Origin: JAGTVG01 sp964389805
Lineage (GTDB): Bacteria > Bacteroidota > Bacteroidia > Cytophagales > Cyclobacteriaceae
Length of the DNA: 8,499 nucleotides
Assembly: GCA_964389805.1 (NCBI GenBank)
Contig: CAYMFU010000010.1
Span: forward strand, 1 to 8,499
Reading direction: 5' to 3'
The translations under genes and the position numbers were made by a program. Positions 1 to 5,600 of this stretch are shown piece after piece (the stretch's first letter is position 1; each line of letters opens with the position of its first letter). The notes beneath the pieces were generated by a model. The model was not told the origin of the DNA and did no database searches. It worked only from the letters and a program-made list of their open reading frames with translations.

Positions 1-1352
1 TGGATCGAAGAAAAAAGGATGACGAATGGACCAGAAGGAAATATCCGGATGATCACGGCCTTTTCATCAAGTCGGCAGTAGACCAGGTAAAGATGATACG
101 GAATCATCCATCTCTGGCAATATGGTGTGGCGGTAATGAGATCGGTCCCCCGGAAGATATTGTAAGCATATTGAATGATACGCTTGATTCAAAATTAGAT
201 GGCACTCGTATGTTCCTGGAAAGTTCGACTTCCGGCGAGTTGTACTTCAACTCAGAGGGCGGAACAGGAGATGGCCCATATGGAATTCAAGATCCTTTAT
301 CCTTCTGGTCAGAGAGATCTTTTCCTTTCAATCCAGAACTAGGCTCTGTGGGCACCGGTGATTACACATCTTTAAAAAGATTTTTACCGGATTCAAGTAT
401 GATCGTTCCAGGGCAATATCAAGGATCCGGAGCGGCCAATTCTGGCCGTTGGGCTAAAATTGAACCGGCCTGGAGATACCATAAGTATATTGGATATGGT
501 GATTTTATAGAAAAATATGGAGTGGCTGATGATGTTCAGTCATTCTCAGAAATCGTTCAGCTAATCAATTACAATCAATACCGGTCCATGGTAGAAGGAT
601 TCAGTGCTCATATGTGGGAGTGGTATACCGGGTTTATAATCTGGAAGACTCAAAATCCCTGGACTGCTCTGAGGGGACAAATGTATGACTTCTATCTTGA
701 TCCGAATGCGGGCCTTTATGGATTGAATAACGGAAGTGAACCTTTGCATATCATGTTCAATCCTGTTAACCAGATGATCATGGTGGCCAACAATACCTTT
801 GAATTTTACAGGGATGTAATGGTTTCAGCCTATACTTATGATCATACGGGAAAGAAGAGCCCCCTTTATCAACAACTGGCTGACATAGATCCCGCCTCTC
901 TTAAAAATTGTGCAACTATAGGAAGAGGTGTTTCTTCCCGGAGTAAAAATAAAGGCGTATTTCTGGTATTGAAATTATTACGGTCCCCGGAAGAAGTGTT
1001 AACGGAAAATATATATTGGTTGTCCGATTCAACAGGAAATTATTCATTTTTAAGAGATATTCCAAAAGCAGAAGTCGAGGCAAGTGCATATAAGTTGGAA
1101 GAATGCAGAATTTCATTAACCTTAAAGAATCCGGAGAATAACCCGCTTGCTTTCTTTATAAGGGTGTCGCTTGTAGACGAAAGTTCAGGAGAACGAATAT
1201 TACCTGTGTTTTACACAGACAACTATATCAGCATAGAACCCGGTTATCAAAAATCAATCATTTTGGAATATCCTGAAAACACCGACCTAAGGAACTGCAC
1301 TATACATTTGAAAGGATGGAATGTGGACAGCCAGGAAGTTGAATTGGATTAA
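1..1352 (+). CDS. GH2 glycoside hydrolase, endo-beta-mannosidase-like (3' part only)
   Basis: The frame is open from the left edge (first whole codon at base 3) to TAA at 1350-1352, so the ATG at 93 is internal and the N-terminal sugar-binding and Ig-like domains lie outside the window. The catalytic TIM barrel carries RNHPSLAIWCGGNE, whose final Glu (138-140) fits the GH2 acid/base. FNPELGSVG contains a Glu (336-338) that fits the nucleophile. Further on, TGFIIWKTQNPWTALRGQMY (about 627-686) and DGPYGIQDP recall, from memory of the family, plant mannosylglycoprotein endo-beta-mannosidase (EC 3.2.1.152) rather than CsxA-type exo-glucosaminidase. From about 1005 a C-terminal Ig-like domain begins (NIYWL, then YTDNYISIEPG and LKGWNV). 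GH2 enzymes of this branch retain configuration; EBM cleaves the Man-beta-1,4-GlcNAc bond of N-glycan cores. GH2 membership is secure; the exact substrate is inferred. Location cannot be judged without the N-terminus. Confidence 0.9.
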   Translation, partial: DRRKKDDEWTRRKYPDDHGLFIKSAVDQVKMIRNHPSLAIWCGGNEIGPPEDIVSILNDTLDSKLDGTRMFLESSTSGELYFNSEGGTGDGPYGIQDPLSFWSERSFPFNPELGSVGTGDYTSLKRFLPDSSMIVPGQYQGSGAANSGRWAKIEPAWRYHKYIGYGDFIEKYGVADDVQSFSEIVQLINYNQYRSMVEGFSAHMWEWYTGFIIWKTQNPWTALRGQMYDFYLDPNAGLYGLNNGSEPLHIMFNPVNQMIMVANNTFEFYRDVMVSAYTYDHTGKKSPLYQQLADIDPASLKNCATIGRGVSSRSKNKGVFLVLKLLRSPEEVLTENIYWLSDSTGNYSFLRDIPKAEVEASAYKLEECRISLTLKNPENNPLAFFIRVSLVDESSGERILPVFYTDNYISIEPGYQKSIILEYPENTDLRNCTIHLKGWNVDSQEVELD

Positions 1353-1415
1353 TTAGATGAAATCTTATGTCTTAAGATAAAACAGCTATTTAAGGAACAA
1401 TTATAGATTTCTATA

Positions 1416-1441
1416 GAGTTATTTATATTTCTGTATAACTC
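1416..1441. terminator. AT-rich hairpin between convergent genes, possible bidirectional terminator
   Basis: GAGTTAT (1416-1422) is exactly complementary to ATAACTC (1435-1441) across a 12-nt loop. Smaller dyads flank it: ATCTTA/TAAGAT at 1362-1378 and ATAGA/TCTAT at 1403-1414. The block sits in the 142-bp gap between the stops of the GH2 gene (ending 1352) and the GH9 gene (stop at 1495-1497), where transcripts from both sides must end. The stem is short, has little G+C and no clean T-run, so the terminator role rests mainly on position. Confidence 0.3.
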
Positions 1442-1494
1442 ATTTAGTAATCACTTATAAAAAACTGAATCAGGTTCCAACGATTTTTCAAATT

Positions 1495-3963
1495 CTAATT
1501 GTTTAAAAGACGATCTGCGGCTAATACACAAAATATATATGATCCGGCACCGGGCATTACATACTCAGATTGCTGCCAGAGGTACGGGGTATCTTCCTTT
1601 AGTTCCGGAAAATCTGGACGTATAAATGAGGTACCTGATACCATCCCTCCTGTAATGTAATTCCTCCAGTCCCTGTAAACACCAAAGGCCACAGTAACTG
1701 AATGCGCTCCAACACCGGATACTAATGAAATATTTGATCCTGGATGACAACCAAGTACATAGTTAACTACCCTGTATACCAGTTCCGGATCGAACATGTC
1801 AGGATATTTTTCAACAAGATAATAATGCTCCAGGGCAAATTGCTGGATTTTCCATCCTACACCCCAAATTGCAGGATCCCAGGGCACTCCAAAAGGATTG
1901 GTATTTAAGGTAGAATCTAATTCGATCTGGTAGTTTTTAAGTGCTTCATTAAAACCTGATATAAATTCTTCATCATTGATCTTATCTATAACACGGGCAA
2001 CTCCCCAGGCAGCCCGGCTCATGTTTTTCTTTATTAGCGGAAGGATACCAATGAGTCGATTTAGATATTTTTGTTCATTAGTGGTATACAATAATTCCAC
2101 AGTAGCAAGTATTTCCTCCAACTCAGTATTCCTGGGTACATAAGCATTGGGTTGTATAACAGGATCTGATGCCTGTTCGTAATCCCATGTTTTAATCGCT
2201 GTTTCCAAACATTCTTTGGCAAGTTCATCATCATATCCACGTAATACCCGGCTTGAGGAAGCAAGGGCTGCAGCTACCTTATATTCCAGTCCAGTATCCC
2301 GGTTCGTAAATACCCAGCGATCATCTGGTTTTCCCGAATTTCTTAATGTCTTTTGATCCTCATTTAGCCTGGAATCATAAAAAAATTGATCCGTTTGCGA
2401 GGCCCAATCCCCTGTTTTGTTCCGGCCTTCACGGTTCGCAATAATTCCGGCAAAGCTGTGACCTGCTACCCTGTATCCGGATAATAGATTGATCGCTCCG
2501 TGCTTAACCTGTTGTATCATATCTGGAATGCCATCCGGCCTGCGCATATACACTGATTTATTTTCATAGTTTACTGAAGTCTGATCAGGAAATATACTTG
2601 TAATTTCATTTGACAATGACAAGTAATGTGTAGTGGCTGCCTGGGAACCTGCAGCTAAATCATCATCTCCGGCATCATGCCATCCACCCTCGTTCAACAA
2701 TGGAACGGTCGTTAAAGACGAATAATCTGTTTCCGCCTTTTTATACTGCCGGTAACCATCGACATGCTCAATATCCAGGGGTGCTTGTAAGGCGTCATCG
2801 AGATGACATGCTCCATGCCAGATAGCTGCTCTATCCCTTACTTCAAGATGACACATCTGAATTGGGAAATACGCTTCCAATGTAGGTTGCCACACATCCC
2901 TTTTATAAACATCTTTATCGATTGCAAAAGGATTTGAAGATTGACTACCATATTGAACCATGTAGATTCCCGGTTCCTTGACAGAAGAGAAATCAAAAAC
3001 TGCATACTCATAACATAAGAAATGTCCCCATTTTTCTGGTATACCAGATTCTACAGGCATCATACCATTTTCGGGATCAACTTTAAAAAGACGTGCTTCT
3101 TTAATTTTACTGGTTGAAGGATCTAATTCTATAATGGCTTTTTTGCTTTGGTTAGGATGATATCCCACTTGGGATAAGGCGATCATAGGATCTCTTTCCC
3201 AACCAGGTATTAAATTAGGTTTGATCAACCATTCTACAGCATTTGAAGTTATTCCGGCAGGGATATTTGATTTGACTAAAAGCCAGCCTCTTCCTGAAAA
3301 ATTACGTTCATCGACCAGGACCAGTTCTTCATTCATAGATTCGATAATGACTTTTCGAACCGGATCCTCACCAGCCAGCGTCAATTTTTTTCCTCGTCCC
3401 AAAGGTGCCGGACTTATACTTCCATTGTTGTCTGTAATCATAGGACCATTGGCCTGAAGGGGGATAATGCTATGATCTTCACCAATTTGATATGATTTCC
3501 CATAATACGACGGGGGATAAAACTCAAGTGTGAAATTCAATCTGTCTTCCCAATCGGAAGGAATGGGTTTATCAAGGTCGACAACCAGCTTAATATTGTT
3601 TCCTTCAGCCTGAATCCGTATTGAGTATTCAAAATCAAACTCTTCATAAGTAACAACAGAAACAATTTCAGAAGCAGTCTGATCTATTTTTCTTTCCGCT
3701 TTTTGAGGTTGTGGTAATCGTTGACCATTTTCTGATACAAGTCTGATGAAACCATTGGTGGCCACACGCTCTCCATGATGTATGAATTCTATGCCCCCTT
3801 GTTTCCCAACCGGATAAAAATTGTGGAATGATAAAATCGAAAGTCCGGTTGTTTCCAGGTATTCGTGTTCATTAATGATCCAATTCTTTTGTGCCCCTTT
3901 CCGGGAACAACTATTTACAACTAATAAACCAAGAAAAAGAACCAGGATAATAAAATTTTTCAT
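1495..3963 (-). CDS. GH9-family glycosidase lipoprotein with cellulase N-terminal Ig-like domain
   Basis: This 822-residue protein is probably an envelope-anchored, inverting glycan hydrolase. It opens with a lipoprotein signal: MKNFIILVLFLGLLVVNSC, with Cys19 as the lipidation site. SRKG follows the Cys, not the acidic export signal of surface lipoproteins, so a periplasm-facing anchor is inferred. Residues about 25-255 form a region I do not recognise functionally. About 258-355 is the CelD-type Ig-like domain (IALSQVGYHPNQ). The GH9 alpha-barrel follows to the C-terminus. GGWHDAGDDD (427-435) holds the conserved Asp pair D430/D433 (base and water-binding), and E800 in QQSEYVMPGAG fits the proton donor. 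The usual HHR and E-x-[STA]-x3-N signatures are not met, so cellulase activity should not be assumed. I chose ATG at 3963 because it directly precedes the signal peptide; an in-frame TTG at 3993 would add ten unlikely residues. It converges on the GH2 gene. Confidence 0.88.
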   Translation of the reverse strand: MKNFIILVLFLGLLVVNSCSRKGAQKNWIINEHEYLETTGLSILSFHNFYPVGKQGGIEFIHHGERVATNGFIRLVSENGQRLPQPQKAERKIDQTASEIVSVVTYEEFDFEYSIRIQAEGNNIKLVVDLDKPIPSDWEDRLNFTLEFYPPSYYGKSYQIGEDHSIIPLQANGPMITDNNGSISPAPLGRGKKLTLAGEDPVRKVIIESMNEELVLVDERNFSGRGWLLVKSNIPAGITSNAVEWLIKPNLIPGWERDPMIALSQVGYHPNQSKKAIIELDPSTSKIKEARLFKVDPENGMMPVESGIPEKWGHFLCYEYAVFDFSSVKEPGIYMVQYGSQSSNPFAIDKDVYKRDVWQPTLEAYFPIQMCHLEVRDRAAIWHGACHLDDALQAPLDIEHVDGYRQYKKAETDYSSLTTVPLLNEGGWHDAGDDDLAAGSQAATTHYLSLSNEITSIFPDQTSVNYENKSVYMRRPDGIPDMIQQVKHGAINLLSGYRVAGHSFAGIIANREGRNKTGDWASQTDQFFYDSRLNEDQKTLRNSGKPDDRWVFTNRDTGLEYKVAAALASSSRVLRGYDDELAKECLETAIKTWDYEQASDPVIQPNAYVPRNTELEEILATVELLYTTNEQKYLNRLIGILPLIKKNMSRAAWGVARVIDKINDEEFISGFNEALKNYQIELDSTLNTNPFGVPWDPAIWGVGWKIQQFALEHYYLVEKYPDMFDPELVYRVVNYVLGCHPGSNISLVSGVGAHSVTVAFGVYRDWRNYITGGMVSGTSFIRPDFPELKEDTPYLWQQSEYVMPGAGSYIFCVLAADRLLNN

Positions 3964-3992
3964 GATTGCACATTTTATATGAAGGGAAAACA

Positions 3993-4023
3993 ATAAAATA
4001 ATTTAAAAAATTGAATAAACAAA
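3993..4023 (-). promoter_or_regulatory. Candidate Bacteroidota-type promoter of the GH9 gene
   Basis: Read on the - strand, TTTG (4020-4023) lies 19 nt upstream of TATTTTAT (3993-4000). This matches the -33 TTTG element and part of the -7 TAnnTTTG element of the Bacteroidota primary sigma factor. Transcription would begin near 3986, leaving a leader of about 23 nt before the ATG at 3963. The -7 element misses the final TG of the consensus, and such matches arise easily in AT-rich DNA. Confidence 0.3.
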
Positions 4024-4071
4024 ACATGATCTATATGGGATTCCGGTTGTTCTCGAAACTCAATATAATTT

Positions 4072-4090
4072 AATGATTTATTAAATCATT
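4072..4090. repeat. 19-bp perfect palindrome over the protease stop codon
   Basis: AATGATTTA (4072-4080) and TAAATCATT (4082-4090) are exact reverse complements around a single T. The right arm includes the TGA stop of the protease gene (4086-4088, - strand). It may help end the protease transcript or be a protein-binding dyad, but it is pure A/T apart from one G:C pair per arm and has no good T-run after it, so either role is weak. Confidence 0.4.
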
Positions 4091-5354
4091 TTGATAATTC
4101 TTTGCTTAACAAGTCTTCAAGGCGGAAAGATTTGTTAACAATCCGATTCTCCCTTCTTAATGTCAAAGTAACCTTTTTGCCGACTTTATAATTGAAGATC
4201 TTATAGATATCGCCTAAAGTTAATTTTTCTTTTTCAAGTCCATTAATAGATATTATGATATCATTTACCTGAACGTCGGCCATTTCTGCCGGGCTATCCT
4301 TCATAATTTCCGTAATCCTGTAAAAATCCAGATCTTCTCCATCAGCAATAACAGTAATTCCACTCATATTATACCCGAATTTCTTTCTGTAGCTGGATGG
4401 ATCTTTCTTTAGATAGATCTTTTTATTAAAATAATCAAAAATCACCTTAAATCGTGATAACAACTCCCCGCCAATGGTCCCATTCCTGTATATAAGCCCT
4501 ATGCTATCAGGATATGATTCAGGATCCGGAAAGGAGGTCACGACATTTTCAAAATCAAATTTATTAATTTCTATGCTTTGCACGCTACTTATCTTCCCTG
4601 AAATGGGTCCGCCTAATCCAACACCTATCCGTGCCTCAAAATTACGCTCTGGTATGGTTATATGTTCATGCGAATCCTGGTTAAGCATTATAGCATGGCT
4701 GGCACCAGAATCTACCATCAACTTTGCATATACCATGGATGTATCGGTAATCTGGACCTTTGCAAAAATATATGGTTTTGTGTCTTCAATGGAAAGGGGT
4801 ATCTCTGCATAATTTCTTGGCGGTTTAAAATACTTTGGCTCGTGTAAGGTCATGAGTCTACGGCTATAGTCAAATCCAACTATAAACCTATTAAAGATAT
4901 CATAGCCAAGCATCCCATGAACTTCAGTTCCTAAATGATTCCGTAAATTCAGGTAATCTTTTTCCAGCACCAGAATTGATTGATCACTTCCGATAGCACC
5001 TTCTATTACGATATCCACATTATTGATCACATATGCTTCAAGTATAATATAATCACCGGGACCATTTACAGTAATCTTGCGGCTATAGGGTAATCTTAGA
5101 ATATCGGTGATCAATTTCTCTGTAATTATCGTTGATCTCACACCCGTATCCACTACAAAGCTTAGTGGCACTACCCCATTGAGTTTGATGGGAATAACCA
5201 CCAGGTTATTATATATTTCAAAAGGTATATGGACCTTCTTCTTACTATACATTAACTTATAACCAAAAAACTGGGCAGAAGTAATAGAGGGCAAAAGAAT
5301 TCCAGATATAAATAAGACTAAAAAAACAATTTTATAAATCTTCCTGGAATACAT
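4086..5354 (-). CDS. Secreted retropepsin-like aspartic protease, tandem catalytic domains plus PDZ
   Basis: This 422-residue protein is predicted to be exported and to cleave or bind peptides outside the cytoplasm. Residues 1-27 form a signal peptide (basic start, hydrophobic IVFLVLFISGIL, cleavage likely after TSA). Two retropepsin-like units follow. The first has LSFVVDTG (Asp69) and the paired GMLGYDIFNRFIVGFDY (147-163). The second has KLMVDSGASHAIML (Asp215) and GTIGGELLSRFKVIFDY (292-308). Each gives one catalytic D-T/S-G loop, so one chain could form a complete pepsin-like site. Residues about 330-405 form a C-terminal PDZ domain (DSPAEMADVQVNDIIISING), which commonly binds C-termini or unfolded segments. 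ATG at 5354 starts directly at the signal peptide, with no Shine-Dalgarno, as is usual in this phylum. The 122-bp gap to the GH9 start, with its own promoter-like site, argues against a tight operon. The substrate is unknown. Confidence 0.87.
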   Translation of the reverse strand: MYSRKIYKIVFLVLFISGILLPSITSAQFFGYKLMYSKKKVHIPFEIYNNLVVIPIKLNGVVPLSFVVDTGVRSTIITEKLITDILRLPYSRKITVNGPGDYIILEAYVINNVDIVIEGAIGSDQSILVLEKDYLNLRNHLGTEVHGMLGYDIFNRFIVGFDYSRRLMTLHEPKYFKPPRNYAEIPLSIEDTKPYIFAKVQITDTSMVYAKLMVDSGASHAIMLNQDSHEHITIPERNFEARIGVGLGGPISGKISSVQSIEINKFDFENVVTSFPDPESYPDSIGLIYRNGTIGGELLSRFKVIFDYFNKKIYLKKDPSSYRKKFGYNMSGITVIADGEDLDFYRITEIMKDSPAEMADVQVNDIIISINGLEKEKLTLGDIYKIFNYKVGKKVTLTLRRENRIVNKSFRLEDLLSKELSK

Positions 5355-5400
5355 TATTCTCTAAAAATTAATTATCAATATTCTATTATACGAAAAAATA

Positions 5401-5440
5401 CCTTCGGGTTGTGAATAATATTATTACTTGTCCGAGAAGG
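5401..5440. repeat. Imperfect 40-bp dyad with T-rich flanks between divergent genes
   Basis: CCTTC (5401-5405) pairs with GAAGG (5436-5440), and GG (5406-5407) with CC (5432-5433) past a small bulge. Inside the loop is a perfect 12-bp palindrome, AATAATATTATT (5414-5425). A T-rich run follows on both strands: ATTTTTATGATTTT after 5440 on +, and TATTTTTTCG below 5401 on -. It resembles a weak bidirectional terminator, yet it lies upstream of both flanking genes, so an operator or the end of an unseen small transcript is equally possible. Confidence 0.4.
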
Positions 5441-5522
5441 ATTTTTATGATTTTAAAATGAACCTGTAAAATAACTGATAAAAATACACCGAAAATTAGA
5501 AATTAATCTGGAAGATTTCATC

Positions 5523-5570
5523 CAATAAACACATAATATGATATAAATCATGTGTTTATTGTGGTTTTTT
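5523..5570 (+). terminator. Terminator-like hairpin with T-run in the SNF2 gene leader
   Basis: CAATAAACACAT (5523-5534) and ATGTGTTTATTG (5550-5561) are a perfect 12-bp inverted repeat. Inside it GAT (5540-5542) can pair with ATC (5547-5549) around ATAA, and outside it CC/GG can pair past a 2-nt bulge. TTTTTT (5565-5570) follows on the + strand only, the layout of an intrinsic terminator. It lies 30 nt before the SNF2 start and downstream of no recognisable + strand gene. It could be an attenuator in the leader, the end of a small RNA, or a block to antisense or read-through transcription. The structure is clear; the role is inferred. Confidence 0.55.
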
Positions 5571-5600
5571 CATTTAAATTGCAGGTCTGTCTTTTTTAAA

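Noticed and set aside
93..95. ATG as the start of the GH2 gene
   Set aside because: The frame is open upstream to the window edge, and the translated upstream residues (DHGLFIKSAVDQVK) continue the GH2 barrel before the RNHPS motif, so this Met is internal.
1353..1494. Possible small RNA or repeat array between the convergent genes
   Set aside because: Several short AT dyads are present, but none repeats regularly and there is no promoter-like element; terminator-type hairpins are enough to explain it.
3221..3457. 78-codon open frame on the + strand
   Set aside because: Antisense to the N-terminal region of the GH9 gene; no recognisable motif or leader.
3991..3993. TTG as an alternative start of the GH9 gene
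   Set aside because: It would put ten residues (MFSLHIKCAI-like) before a complete lipoprotein signal that begins with Met-Lys at 3963, and it overlaps the candidate -7 promoter element.
4474..4812. 112-codon open frame on the + strand
   Set aside because: It lies wholly antisense to the well-supported protease gene, shows no domain or signal and is best explained as a shadow of that coding sequence.
5411..5461. Small GTG-initiated leader peptide upstream of the SNF2 gene
   Set aside because: Only 16 residues, no ribosome binding site, no run of regulatory codons; an open frame this short is expected by chance.
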